NCBI RefSeq assembly: GCF_020515695.1
Contig: NZ_JAIWJA010000008.1
Span: forward strand, 205,092 to 269,091
Source of the DNA: Pseudomonas sp. MWU16-30317
Lineage (GTDB): Bacteria > Pseudomonadota > Gammaproteobacteria > Pseudomonadales > Pseudomonadaceae
Direction of reading: 5' to 3'
DNA: 64,000 bases
The notes beneath the pieces were generated by a model. That model searched no databases, had not been told where the DNA came from, and saw only the letters and a list, made by a program, of their open reading frames with translations. Shown here in pieces: positions 34,950 through 44,091 of this stretch; within the stretch, counting starts at the first letter, position 1, and every line of letters begins with the position of its first letter. The position numbers and the translations under genes are program-made.

Positions 34950-35305
34950 ACCACTAAGCCAGCCTGTCGAAGCTCTGGTGCTGGCTTCACAGTTAGCTCA
35001 ACCCCGACAGCGAGCATGAGGCGCATCACCGTGTCGTAGCGAACGTGGGTACCGCTCTTCAGTGCTTTGTAAAGGCTCTCACGGTTCACCCCGGCGTTCT
35101 GCGCCAGCCTGTTCACGCCTTGGGCTTTGGCCACTTCGGCAATCGCCTGCATCATGACTTCGGGGTCGTGTTCTTTCATCGCTTCGGCCAGGAACGCACT
35201 GGTAGTTTCGGGCGTGTCCAGGAAGCGGGAGGCCTCGAAGCGGCTTGTATTGCCCAGATTCAGGTTGAGAATGGGCATGTCTTCGGGTTTGTTTTGGTTA
35301 CTCAT
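34946..35305 (-). CDS. Orphan addiction-module antidote protein (HI1420/HigA-like)
   Basis: A 119-residue protein. FLDTPETTSAFLAEAMKEHD, then AQNAGVNRESLYKALKSGTHVRYDTVMRLMLAVGVEL fit the HI1420-type antidote family with a Cro-like helix-turn-helix. The usual RelE/Gp49-like toxin gene upstream is missing: the next gene is a peptidase 98 bp away. Two start codons are close; 35305 has GAGG at the better distance. It may be a lost-partner antitoxin or a free regulator. Confidence 0.82.
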   Translation of the reverse strand: MSNQNKPEDMPILNLNLGNTSRFEASRFLDTPETTSAFLAEAMKEHDPEVMMQAIAEVAKAQGVNRLAQNAGVNRESLYKALKSGTHVRYDTVMRLMLAVGVELTVKPAPELRQAGLVV

Positions 35306-35402
35306 AATCATGCACCTCGCAGTGCGTCCAGATGCGCGCCTGTCGCGCGAACGCTTGGGCGGCGTCGACTTTGGAAGGGGAGGCTGCGCAGCCACCGCGC
35401 AC

Positions 35403-36659
35403 TCACTGTTTAGCTGTGCCTTTAGAAAGCTCCATGATCATGCGCGTCAGCAGGTAAATCCGTGGCGAGACGCTTTCGACTTCGGCGTATTCTTCGGGGG
35501 TATGGATGTTGCCGCCGACGATGCCAAAACCGTCCAGCGTCGGCACGCCAACACTGGCGGCCAGGCTTGCATCGGCTGCGCCGCCGCTGCCTTCGAGGGT
35601 CAGCGTGCGGCCGAGTTCGCCGTAAATGCCTTGGGCGACAGCCACCAACTTGTCGGTTTCGGCGGTTTGCGGCATCGGTGGGAGGCCACGAATCAGCTGG
35701 GTCGACACTTCGGTTTCCGGGATCAGTTTGTCAGCCGATACTCGCGCGAGATCCTTTTCGATCCGGTCGAACTCTTCCGGCACGGCTACGCGCACATCGG
35801 CCTTGGCGCTGGCTCGATCAGGGATGACATTGGTGCGGTCACCGGCATTGATCACAGTAAAGTTGATGGTGGTCTTCTTCTCGGCATCGCCCAGTTTCCC
35901 TAGTTGCAGAATCTGGTGTGCCGCTTCCATCGCCGCGTTACGGCCCAGCTCCGGTGCAACGCCCGCATGGGACGCCTTGCCCTTCACGTCGACCACTGCT
36001 GTCACACTGCCTTTACGCCAGACAACCAGGCCGTCAGCGGGGCGACCCGGCTCCAGGTTCAGCGTCACATCGTGCTGCCTGGCGGTTTCCTTGATCAGGT
36101 CGGTCGCAGCGTCCGAACCGGTTTCCTCGCTGGCGTCCAGCAGGAAGGTGATCTGCGCGTAGTCGGTAAACTTCAGGTTTTTCAGAATCTGCAGCGCGTA
36201 AATCCCGGCGACAATGCCGCCCTTGTCGTCCATCACCCCGGGGCCATAAGCGCGTCCATCCTTGATGTGGAAAGGCCGGGCGGCGGCCGAGCCTTCCTTG
36301 AACACCGTGTCCATGTGCGCCATGAGCAAGATCTTCGCTTTGCCCGTGCCCTTGAGCGTGGCGATCACATGGTTGCTTTTGTCAGGGGGCGTATTGGGGA
36401 AGGTCTCAATGGTCGCTCCGAGCTTTTTCAATTCATCGACGACCATGGCGCTCACCTTGCTCAGCCCCGGCTCGTAACCGGAGCCGGAATCGATATTGAC
36501 CAATTGCTCCAACAGCTTCAGCGCAGGCTCCTTGGCCTGCTCGGCGCCAGCCTGAACCAGTTTGTCGGGCGTCGCTGCCTGAGCGAGGGAGCCGCCAGCA
36601 AATGTGACAGCAAGCGCCAAAGCGCAGGCGAGGGCAGAGCGCGGAAGCATTAACGGCAT
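35403..36659 (-). CDS. Secreted M20 metallopeptidase (carboxypeptidase G2-like)
   Basis: A 418-residue peptidase with a signal peptide (ALACALALAVTFAGGSLAQA). Di-zinc ligands: His115 and Asp117 (MAHMDTV), Asp144 (GPGVMDDKGG), Glu178/Glu179 (DASEETGS) and a late His in GGNIHTPEEY. It looks like glutamate carboxypeptidase (CPG2), which releases C-terminal glutamate from folates and similar amides in the periplasm. AAGGAA precedes ATG 36659; the frame stays open upstream without a site. Standalone gene. Confidence 0.88.
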   Translation of the reverse strand: MPLMLPRSALACALALAVTFAGGSLAQAATPDKLVQAGAEQAKEPALKLLEQLVNIDSGSGYEPGLSKVSAMVVDELKKLGATIETFPNTPPDKSNHVIATLKGTGKAKILLMAHMDTVFKEGSAAARPFHIKDGRAYGPGVMDDKGGIVAGIYALQILKNLKFTDYAQITFLLDASEETGSDAATDLIKETARQHDVTLNLEPGRPADGLVVWRKGSVTAVVDVKGKASHAGVAPELGRNAAMEAAHQILQLGKLGDAEKKTTINFTVINAGDRTNVIPDRASAKADVRVAVPEEFDRIEKDLARVSADKLIPETEVSTQLIRGLPPMPQTAETDKLVAVAQGIYGELGRTLTLEGSGGAADASLAASVGVPTLDGFGIVGGNIHTPEEYAEVESVSPRIYLLTRMIMELSKGTAKQ

Positions 36660-36802
36660 GGGTCGTTCCTTGAGTGGGGTGGATTGATCAAAAGATCTTG
36701 GCGATTCTGAACGCAGATGCGCTGTGGCCTGAAGTTGCGGCGTTGAGCGAGATTGCGTCCATTGAGAATGTAGTGTGACGCCAGTCATGTCGGCTCGTTT
36801 GC

Positions 36803-37759
36803 CTACACCTCCCGTAACCCCTGCGCCGTATTCAAATCCGTCACCAGCACATCCACGAAGCCGCCCTTGAGCGCGCCACGAATTGCATGAACCTTGCGGC
36901 TCCCGCCCGCCAAGGCCAGCACGCGTGGCACGCTGTGCAGCTTGGGCAATGCCATTGACACGACGAACTCCTCGTCTTCGCCGAGCACGGGCTTGCCGTT
37001 GGCGTCGAAGTAGCGCAGGCAGATGTCTCCCACCGCGCCGCGCTCGGCGAGCACCCGCAACATTTCCTCGGTGTAGTAGTTGCCGCTGTTGCGTAGCAGT
37101 TGCGACGGCTCCAGTTCACCGACGCCGACAATGGCCAGGGTGACGCTGTCGAAGCGTTCGATGACTTCGCGCACTTCGTCCATCTGCATGATGCGTTCGC
37201 GGCTTTGTACCGACTGCTCGATACTCTGGGAGGGCAGCAAGTAGGCGGGGCAGTTGAGCAGCGTGGCCAGGCGTTGAGTCAGCAGGGTGGCTTCGAAGGC
37301 ACCCTTGTTGCCGACCCCGCCTAGCAGTTGCACCACTTCGCGGGCGGCCTGGCGGCCCGGCAGGCTGTGCAGGTGCCCGACCATGGCCCGAATCGTCGAG
37401 CTCCAGGATGAAATACCGATGCTGTCATCGGCGTTCAAGGTGGTTTCCAGATAATGAGCGGCGGCCGAGCCAATCGCCTGCTTGATGCTTTCTTCGTCGT
37501 CAGGCACTGTCGCTTCGACCACGATCACCCGGCGCACGCCGTAGCGCTGCTGCAGTTCGCGTTCAAGTTCCAGATGCAGCCCCTGGGGGCGCATCACCGT
37601 AATCTTCACCACGCCATCCTGCAGCGCGCGTTGCAAGGCGCGGCTGATGAAGGACTGTGAAAGGTCGAGCTGTGCCGAGATCTGCGACTGCTTCAAGCCT
37701 TCCTCGTAATAGAGGCTGGCAATTTTGGTAATCAGACGCAGTTCTTCGATCTGGCTCAT
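36803..37759 (-). CDS. SorC-family sugar-responsive regulator
   Basis: A 318-residue regulator. The N-terminal helix-turn-helix has KIASLYYEEGLKQSQISAQLDLSQSFISRALQRA; the rest is the SorC sugar-phosphate-binding domain (VVQLLGGVGNKGAFEATLLTQ, VALVGVG-like TLAIVGVGELEPSQ). It is the last gene on the minus strand of the sugar locus and likely binds the CTGAAT operators near 43.1 kb. The usual inducer is a phosphorylated sugar. GAGAG precedes ATG 37759. Confidence 0.88.
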   Translation of the reverse strand: MSQIEELRLITKIASLYYEEGLKQSQISAQLDLSQSFISRALQRALQDGVVKITVMRPQGLHLELERELQQRYGVRRVIVVEATVPDDEESIKQAIGSAAAHYLETTLNADDSIGISSWSSTIRAMVGHLHSLPGRQAAREVVQLLGGVGNKGAFEATLLTQRLATLLNCPAYLLPSQSIEQSVQSRERIMQMDEVREVIERFDSVTLAIVGVGELEPSQLLRNSGNYYTEEMLRVLAERGAVGDICLRYFDANGKPVLGEDEEFVVSMALPKLHSVPRVLALAGGSRKVHAIRGALKGGFVDVLVTDLNTAQGLREV

Positions 37760-37822
37760 GACTCTCTCGATGACGGGCTTGTACAGTAACAATCAGTTCA
37801 CTACCGCCTGCATCATAACAAA

Positions 37823-38623
37823 TCAGGACATGATCAAGCCGCCGTCGATATTGATCGCCTGGCCAGTCAGGTAGGCGGCGTCGTCGCTCGCCAGGAACGC
37901 CACCAAGCCTGCCACGTCTTCGGGTTTGCCGGCGCGGCGCATGGGGATATTGCCGACCCATTCGGCCATCAGCTCGCCTTTGGCGTATTGCTTGTGCTCG
38001 GTGCTAAGGATTTGCCCCCATACACGGTCGTTGTACTCCCACATCTCGCTTTCGATGATGCCTGGGCAGAAGGCGTTGACGGTGATGCCATGGCGCGCGA
38101 GTTCCAGCGACAGGCTCTGGGTGATGCCGATCACGCCCATCTTGCTCGCCGCATAATGCGGGGTGTAGACAAAGCCCTGGCGGCCCTGGCCGGAGGAGGT
38201 GTTGATCAGCCGGCCGCTGCCCTGTTTGACCATGTACTTGGCGGCTTCTCGGCAGCAAAGCCAGACGGCGGTGGTGTTGACCTGCAGCACTTTGTCGAAG
38301 TCGCTGCGGGGCATGCTGTCGAAGTGGTCGATGGTGATGATGCCCGCGTTCTGCACCGACACGTCGATGCTGGCGAAGCGCTCGAACGCGGCAGCGTACA
38401 TCTGCACCACCTGTGCTTCATCGGTAACGTCGACGCCCAGCGCCAAAATCTGTGCGCCATGCCTGCCGGCGATCTGCTCGGCCGTGGCGGTCACACGAGC
38501 CAAGTCGTTGGACGCCATGACCAGATTCGCCCCTTCCCGGGCGAAGCGCTCGGCGATGCCGGCACCGATGCCGCGGCAGGCGCCGGTGATGACGATGGTC
38601 TTGCCAGTGAATCGTTGCGACAT
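37823..38623 (-). CDS. SDR-family polyol/sugar dehydrogenase 1
   Basis: A 266-residue short-chain dehydrogenase: nucleotide motif TGACRGIGAG, VQNAG, and catalytic YAASK in PHYAASKMGVIG. It belongs to the polyol dehydrogenase-like SDRs. The AGGAG site is 8 nt before ATG 38623. It is one of two SDRs (23 bp apart) in the ABC/transketolase locus, so it probably oxidises a sugar alcohol or sugar to a ketose. Substrate unknown. Confidence 0.88.
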   Translation of the reverse strand: MSQRFTGKTIVITGACRGIGAGIAERFAREGANLVMASNDLARVTATAEQIAGRHGAQILALGVDVTDEAQVVQMYAAAFERFASIDVSVQNAGIITIDHFDSMPRSDFDKVLQVNTTAVWLCCREAAKYMVKQGSGRLINTSSGQGRQGFVYTPHYAASKMGVIGITQSLSLELARHGITVNAFCPGIIESEMWEYNDRVWGQILSTEHKQYAKGELMAEWVGNIPMRRAGKPEDVAGLVAFLASDDAAYLTGQAINIDGGLIMS

Positions 38624-38645
38624 GTCATGCACTCCTGAGGTGGGC

Positions 38646-39410
38646 TTACCAGCAGACGAAGCCACCGTCGACGATCAGGTCGACGCCGGTGCAGAAAGAC
38701 GCGGCCTGACTGGCCAGAAAGATCGCCGGGCCGACGATCTCCTCGACGGCGGCCATGCGTCCCATCGGCGTGGTTTGCTCGAAGATTTTTACCTGCTCGG
38801 CGACTTCCGGGCGCGAGTTCATGGGCGTAGCGGTGTAGCCCGGGCTGATGCAGTTGACCCGCAGGCCCTGGTCGGCCCACTCCATGGCCAGGCTTTTGCT
38901 GAGATGGATGACCCCAGCCTTGGACGTGTTGTAGTGGGCCTGCAGCAGCCCGCGGTTGACGATGCTGCCGGACATCGAGGCAATGTTGACGATGGCGCCT
39001 TTGCCGCGCGGTAGCATCACCGCCGCCTGTGCTTGGCAACTGAGGAAGACGCCCGTTAGGTTGACGTCGAGCATGCTCTGCCAGCGCTCCAGCGTCAGCT
39101 CTTCGGCGGCCTGGGCGTTAGCGATGCCTGCGCAATTGACCGCCACGCTCAGCTCGCCCAATTCGCTTTCACAGCGGGCTACAGCGGCCTCCAGGCTGGC
39201 CTTGTCGGTCACCGTGCCGCTCATGGCCAAGGCGCGACGGCCCAACGCCTGAATGCGTTCTACGGTCTGGCCAATCCCGGCGCTGCCGGGCAGGTCGAAG
39301 CACGCCACATCGGCGCCCGCCTGGGCCAGGCCCACGGCAATGGCCTGGCCAATGCCGCTACCGGCACCCGTGACGAATGCGGTTTGCCCATCGAGTCGAA
39401 AAATTTGCAT
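38646..39410 (-). CDS. SDR-family polyol/sugar dehydrogenase 2
   Basis: A 254-residue short-chain dehydrogenase with TGAGSGIGQA, VNCAG, and YNTSK in HYNTSKAGVIHLSKS. Ending LIVDGGFVCW is family-like. It is distinct from the first SDR in sequence and lies next to it. A GGAG site precedes the start. Two dehydrogenases may take stereochemically different steps or substrates. Exact substrate not determined. Confidence 0.88.
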   Translation of the reverse strand: MQIFRLDGQTAFVTGAGSGIGQAIAVGLAQAGADVACFDLPGSAGIGQTVERIQALGRRALAMSGTVTDKASLEAAVARCESELGELSVAVNCAGIANAQAAEELTLERWQSMLDVNLTGVFLSCQAQAAVMLPRGKGAIVNIASMSGSIVNRGLLQAHYNTSKAGVIHLSKSLAMEWADQGLRVNCISPGYTATPMNSRPEVAEQVKIFEQTTPMGRMAAVEEIVGPAIFLASQAASFCTGVDLIVDGGFVCW

Positions 39411-39448
39411 ACAGGCTCCGTTATTTGTTGGTTTTGTAGGGGGAGGGC

Positions 39449-40972
39449 TCAGGCCGTGGCCAGCTCCATGACGGTCACCGGCGTGGCCTGCCCGCGCTCA
39501 AGAATGCCCATCTGCCGGCCGCGACTCATGACCATCACTCGATGCGACAGGCCGAGTACTTCGTCGAGGTCGGAGCTGACCACGATCACCGCCATGCCGG
39601 TGGCCGCCAGCTGTGCGATCACCTCGTAGATGGCTGCGCGGGCGCCGACGTCGATGCCGCGGGTCGGCTCATCGAGAATGAATACCTTGGGGTTGCGCGC
39701 CAGCCACTTGGCGATGACGACCTTCTGCTGGTTACCGCCCGAAAGGTTCGACACCGCCTGTTCAGGTTGGCCCTTGACGCCTAGCCGAGCAACGGCCTTG
39801 AGGGCGAAATCGCGCAGGCTGGCCGGCATCACCCAGCCCTTGCCCTCGATCAAATCGGTGTTGCCATAGGCGAGGTTGTCTTCGATGCGGTGGCTGACGA
39901 TCACGCCTTGCTGTTTACGATCCTCGGGCACCAGCACCACGCCGGCCTGGATCGCCTCATTAGGGTTGGCAAAATGCCGGTCCTGGCCTTCGAGCTGCAG
40001 GTGGCCCTGGATGTTCTGGGCTGCTCCGGCAATGGCCCGTACCAGCTCGGTACGCCCGGCGCCGACCACCCCGGCGATGCCGAAAACTTCGCCGGCTCGC
40101 ACGCTGAAGTCGATACCGTGCAGGGCGAATTCACGGCAGGTCAGGTCCTTGATCTGCAGCACTACCCGCGCGGACGGCTCGGTCATCTTCGGGAAAATCC
40201 GCTCCAGGCTGCGCCCCACCATTTCCTCGACCAACTGGCGCACTGGCAACTGGGCCGTGGCATGCACGGAAATCTGCCGGCCGTCGCGCAACACCAGCAC
40301 GCGGTCGGCGATGCGGGCGATTTCTTCCAGGCGATGGCTGATGTAGATGAACGAAACGCCTTCAGCCTTGAGCCGCTCGACCTGCTTGAACAGCAGCTCG
40401 GTCTCCTCGCCACCGAGCGCTGCGGTGGGTTCGTCGAGAATCAGCAGGCGCGCCTTGAGGGTCAGGGCCTTGGCGATCTCCACCAGTTGCTGGGCGGCGA
40501 CGCTCAGCCCGGCGACCTTGCGCGACGCCGGCACATTCAGGCCCAGGCGTTGCAATTGCTTGTCGGCTTGCGCCTCGATGTATTCGCGGTCGACCCGCCC
40601 GTTGCGCATGGGCAGTCGGCCAACGAACATATTTTCGGCGATCGATAGCTCGGGCAGCAGGCGAATCTCCTGATGAATGAGGCCGATCCCGGCATCCAGT
40701 GCGGCCCCTGGAGTGGCTGGGGCATAGGGCTGTCCGAGCCAGGTCATGCTGCCGCCCGCATCGGGCTGCACCACGCCGGCGATGATCGATGACAAGGTCG
40801 ACTTGCCGGCGCCGTTCTCACCCAGCAGGGCCAGGACTTCGCCGGGGCGGATGTCGGCGTCGATCCCCGCCAGCACCTGCACGCCAGCGTAGTTTTTGCC
40901 GATATTGCGCAGGCACAGGGCGGCTTCGCCGGTCGTCGATGATTCAGTAACGTCTGCTGTGAGGGCGTGCAT
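39449..40972 (-). CDS. Sugar ABC transporter ATPase (RbsA type)
   Basis: A 507-residue double ATPase. First domain: Walker A GENGAGKST, LILDEPTAALG. Second domain: degenerate Walker A GVVGAGRTE, signature LSGGNQQKV, Walker B VFILDEPTRGID. This is the RbsA/XylG architecture for pentose-type sugars. ATG 40972 is favoured; a TTG 18 bp earlier lacks a ribosome site. Works with the next two genes upstream. Confidence 0.92.
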   Translation of the reverse strand: MHALTADVTESSTTGEAALCLRNIGKNYAGVQVLAGIDADIRPGEVLALLGENGAGKSTLSSIIAGVVQPDAGGSMTWLGQPYAPATPGAALDAGIGLIHQEIRLLPELSIAENMFVGRLPMRNGRVDREYIEAQADKQLQRLGLNVPASRKVAGLSVAAQQLVEIAKALTLKARLLILDEPTAALGGEETELLFKQVERLKAEGVSFIYISHRLEEIARIADRVLVLRDGRQISVHATAQLPVRQLVEEMVGRSLERIFPKMTEPSARVVLQIKDLTCREFALHGIDFSVRAGEVFGIAGVVGAGRTELVRAIAGAAQNIQGHLQLEGQDRHFANPNEAIQAGVVLVPEDRKQQGVIVSHRIEDNLAYGNTDLIEGKGWVMPASLRDFALKAVARLGVKGQPEQAVSNLSGGNQQKVVIAKWLARNPKVFILDEPTRGIDVGARAAIYEVIAQLAATGMAVIVVSSDLDEVLGLSHRVMVMSRGRQMGILERGQATPVTVMELATA

Positions 40973-40986
40973 GGTCACCGTCCGGC

Positions 40987-41916
40987 TCAAGGGTGCTGTT
41001 TGATGAAGGGCTCGACGTTGTCCTTGGTGGTCAACACGGCGGGCAGCAATTGCTCTTTGGGCACGGGCTTGCCGGCCTTGAAGTCAATGGCCGAACTCAC
41101 CGCCAGGCGACCCATGGCTTGGGTCTGCTGGGTCATGGTGGCTTGCAGCACGCCACTGGCAACGGCCTTGAGCGCAGCAGCGTCACCGTCGAAACCGACA
41201 ATGGTCACCGGGTGGTCGAGGTTGCCGACCTTGACGGCCTGGGCGGCGCCCAACGCCATGGCATCGGCGCGCCCGAAGAACACGGTGATGTTGGGGTCGC
41301 GTTGAAGCATGTCCTGGGCCACCGCGAAGCCTTTGTCCTGAGCCCACTCGGCCGGCTGCTGGGCAACCACCTTGAGGTCGGGAAAGGCTTTAAGGCCTTC
41401 ATCAAAACCCTTGGCGCGGTCGTTTTCCGGGGTGGTGCCGATCTGCCCTTGCAAAATGGCTACGCGGCCTTTGCCTTGGGTGACCTTGCCCACGTATTCG
41501 GCCAGGGCCTTGGCGCCGGCCACGCTGTCGCTGGCGATAAAGGTGTCGCCCGGTGCGTCCGGCGCGTTGCGATCGACGGCGATCACCGGGATACCCGCCG
41601 CCTTGGCTGCTTTCACCGGCACACCGGCGGCGGTGGCGCCGGCCGGAATATAGATCAGCACGTCGATCTGGCGGGTGATCAGGTCTTCGATCTGGCTAAC
41701 CTGGGTGGCGGAGTTGCCCTGGGCATCGACCGTGATGACTTTCACCCCCTTGGCCTTGCCTTCGGCTTCTACCGATTGTTTGATCTGGTTGAAAAAGTCG
41801 GCCTGCAGGTTGGCGACCGCCAGGCCAATGGTCAGGTCCTTGGCCTGGGCGGTGCCGGCGGCAACGGTGGCAGCACAGAGGGCGCAGGCGAGCAGCAGTT
41901 TACGGGTCTTGAACAT
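40987..41916 (-). CDS. Periplasmic sugar-binding protein (RbsB type)
   Basis: A 309-residue binding protein of the Peripla_BP_4 group: signal peptide (LLLACALCAATVAAGTAQA), then DLTIGLAVANLQADFFNQI, and AIVLQG-like VAILQGQIGTTPENDRAKGF. It binds a free sugar or polyol in the periplasm. Its ligand would define the locus. CAGGAG precedes the start, with an AATAAAAA leader run (41932-41939). Confidence 0.92.
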   Translation of the reverse strand: MFKTRKLLLACALCAATVAAGTAQAKDLTIGLAVANLQADFFNQIKQSVEAEGKAKGVKVITVDAQGNSATQVSQIEDLITRQIDVLIYIPAGATAAGVPVKAAKAAGIPVIAVDRNAPDAPGDTFIASDSVAGAKALAEYVGKVTQGKGRVAILQGQIGTTPENDRAKGFDEGLKAFPDLKVVAQQPAEWAQDKGFAVAQDMLQRDPNITVFFGRADAMALGAAQAVKVGNLDHPVTIVGFDGDAAALKAVASGVLQATMTQQTQAMGRLAVSSAIDFKAGKPVPKEQLLPAVLTTKDNVEPFIKQHP

Positions 41917-41965
41917 GGCAATGACTCCTGGTTTTTATTGTGGTGCTACGGGTATGAGGCGAGTG

Positions 41966-42982
41966 CTATGCACGATCGTTACGGCGGCGCAGGGTGTCGA
42001 GCGTGACGGCCAGGGCGATCACCACACCGATCACGACTTGCTGAATGAATGGCGAAACGCCTAGCAGATTCAGACCGTTGCGCAGCACGCCGATAATCAA
42101 TACGCCGACCAGGGTGCCGCCGATGCCACCCACACCACCGCTCAGGCTGGCGCCGCCAATGACCACGGCAGCAATCGCGTCCAGCTCCATGGTCAGGCCC
42201 GCGCTGGGCTGCGAGGAGTCGAGGCGCGCGGCCATGGTCACCGCAGCGATACCGGCCAGGGCGCCGCTCAGGGCGTAGACCCAAAGCGTAATCTTGCGCA
42301 CCTTGATGCCCGACAGACGCGCTACCTCGGCGCTGCCGCCGATGGCATAGAGGTTGCGCCCTCCGGCACGGTAGCGCAGGTACACCCAGGCACCGGCAGA
42401 GAGCAGCAGAAACAGGCCAACAGTGGCGGACAGAAAGCCGAAATGCCGCACCGTGGCCAACGCGGTGAACCAGTCCGGAAACCCGACGATCTGCCGGCCC
42501 TCGGTGAGGATATTGGCCAGCCCGCGCGCCACGGACATCATCGTCAGGGTGGCGATGAAGGCGGGCAGGCGGGCATAGGAAATCATCAGCCCGGACACCA
42601 GCCCTGCCAGCATGCCGGTGCCAATCGCAAGCACGATGGCCAGGCCTAGCGGCACGCCGACGTCCTGATATAGCCAACCGAGCATCATCATCGAAAACGC
42701 CAGTACCGAACCGACCGACAGGTCGATGCCGCCAATCACGATCACCGCTGTCATGCCTAGGGCGAGAATGCCCAGCACGGTGACTTGGTCGAGGATGTTG
42801 AGGCCGTTGCGAACCGAGAAGAAGTAGTCGGAACTGAAGGAGAAGACCAGCACCAGCAATGCCAGGCCAATAAGCGGCCCGCCGATGTTGTTGGGAAGCA
42901 GTTTGACCAGACGTGAGCGGCTGGCGCGTTTGCCGGCCGATTCAGAGGTGCCGGAATTAGGAACCGAAACGTTACCGTCCAC
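41966..42982 (-). CDS. Sugar ABC permease (RbsC type)
   Basis: A 338-residue permease with about eight helices. ALGMTAVIVIGGIDLSVGSVLAFSMM and AIGGSAEVARLSGIKVRKITLWVYALSG are typical of RbsC. The start is GTG 42982 with AGGAG upstream; the N-terminal 30 residues are polar. It is the first minus-strand gene of the divergent locus, so its promoter shares the CTGAAT operators. Confidence 0.92.
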   Translation of the reverse strand: MDGNVSVPNSGTSESAGKRASRSRLVKLLPNNIGGPLIGLALLVLVFSFSSDYFFSVRNGLNILDQVTVLGILALGMTAVIVIGGIDLSVGSVLAFSMMMLGWLYQDVGVPLGLAIVLAIGTGMLAGLVSGLMISYARLPAFIATLTMMSVARGLANILTEGRQIVGFPDWFTALATVRHFGFLSATVGLFLLLSAGAWVYLRYRAGGRNLYAIGGSAEVARLSGIKVRKITLWVYALSGALAGIAAVTMAARLDSSQPSAGLTMELDAIAAVVIGGASLSGGVGGIGGTLVGVLIIGVLRNGLNLLGVSPFIQQVVIGVVIALAVTLDTLRRRNDRA

Positions 42983-43062
42983 GGGGTGTTCTCCTGATTA
43001 TTTTTTTTGGAGTACAGGTTCTGACATGCCCGCCGCACGGTAAAACCAGCGGCTTTGTCAGC

Positions 43063-43207
43063 TCTGAATAAATATGCGTGGCTGAATTTCAATTCAGGTT
43101 CGGCCTGCGGTGGATGATTGTCAAGCAATTTAATTATCCGAGCCACCTCTTGACCGTCGGAAAAAAAAGGCGCCTAAATATATTTGCACAACTGAATAAA
43201 TATTCAA
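43063..43207. promoter_or_regulatory. Three CTGAAT-N4-ATTCAG operator copies in the divergent promoter
   Basis: Copies: CTGAAT-AAAT-ATgcg (43063-, half site), CTGAAT-TTCA-ATTCAG (43082-43097, perfect) and CTGAAT-AAAT-ATTCAA (43192-43207). All use the same 4-nt spacer. The 275-bp gap between rbsC-type and transketolase genes is AT-rich and holds no gene, so this is the control region for both arms, probably for the SorC protein. Confidence 0.65.
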
Positions 43208-43257
43208 TAAAGCGATCCTGCTGCCGCCCCCGCGAGGCAGCTCACGAGGGACAGTTC

Positions 43258-44091
43258 ATGAATGGTTTCCGGTACGACGCCACGCAGATTCGCGAAAGAG
43301 CCCGGTTGATCCGGCAGCACATCATCCACCTCAATGCCAACTCCCCAGCCGGTGGTCACACCGGTGCTGACCTTTCGGAAGCGGACATCCTCGCCACCTT
43401 GTACTTTCGGATACTCGACGTGGCGCCTGAACGCACCCAGGACCCGGAGCGTGATGTTTATATCCAGAGCAAAGGCCATGGTGTCGGCGGTTTGTATTGC
43501 ACCCTGGCGGAGGCGGGCTACATCCCACTTGACTGGCTGGCGACCTACCAGCACTTCAATTCACACCTGCCGGGCCACCCGGTCCGCCAGAAAACCCCTG
43601 GCATCGAGCTCAACACCGGTGCCCTGGGCCATGGCTTGCCGGTCGCGGTGGGGCTTGCGCTGGCGGCGAAGATGTCCGGCAGCCAACGGCGCATCTATGT
43701 GTTGACCGGGGATGGCGAGTTGGCCGAAGGCTCCAACTGGGAAGCGGCCATGTGTGCGGCCAAATACAAGCTCGACAATCTCTTCGTGATCGTCGACAAA
43801 AACAAACTGCAACTCGCGGGCTTGACCGCCGATATCATGCCGCTCGACCCGCTGGACGTGAAATGGGCGGCGTTCGGGTTCACCGTCAGTGAGTGTGACG
43901 GCAATGATCCGGCGCAGTTGATCGAGCACTTGGAGGCCATGCAGGGGCGCAGTGGTGCGCCGCAGGTATTGATTGCTCATACCGTCAAGGGCAAGGGTGT
44001 TTCGTTTATCGAAGCGCGTCCCGAATGGCACCACCGGGTGCCCAAAGGCGATGAAATCGCCGCTGCGCTGGAGGAACTGAGCCATGTCTGA
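43258..44091 (+). CDS. Transketolase, N-terminal (subunit A) half
   Basis: A 277-residue TPP-binding subunit. SKGHG (His74 region) and the TPP/Mg motif GDGELAEGSNWEAAM to VDKN (residues 151-182) are present. It resembles split transketolases such as apulose-4-phosphate transketolase subunit A. With subunit B it moves a two-carbon unit between sugars. ATG 43258 has GAGGG upstream; the frame open further upstream overlaps the operator region. Confidence 0.9.
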   Translation: MNGFRYDATQIRERARLIRQHIIHLNANSPAGGHTGADLSEADILATLYFRILDVAPERTQDPERDVYIQSKGHGVGGLYCTLAEAGYIPLDWLATYQHFNSHLPGHPVRQKTPGIELNTGALGHGLPVAVGLALAAKMSGSQRRIYVLTGDGELAEGSNWEAAMCAAKYKLDNLFVIVDKNKLQLAGLTADIMPLDPLDVKWAAFGFTVSECDGNDPAQLIEHLEAMQGRSGAPQVLIAHTVKGKGVSFIEARPEWHHRVPKGDEIAAALEELSHV

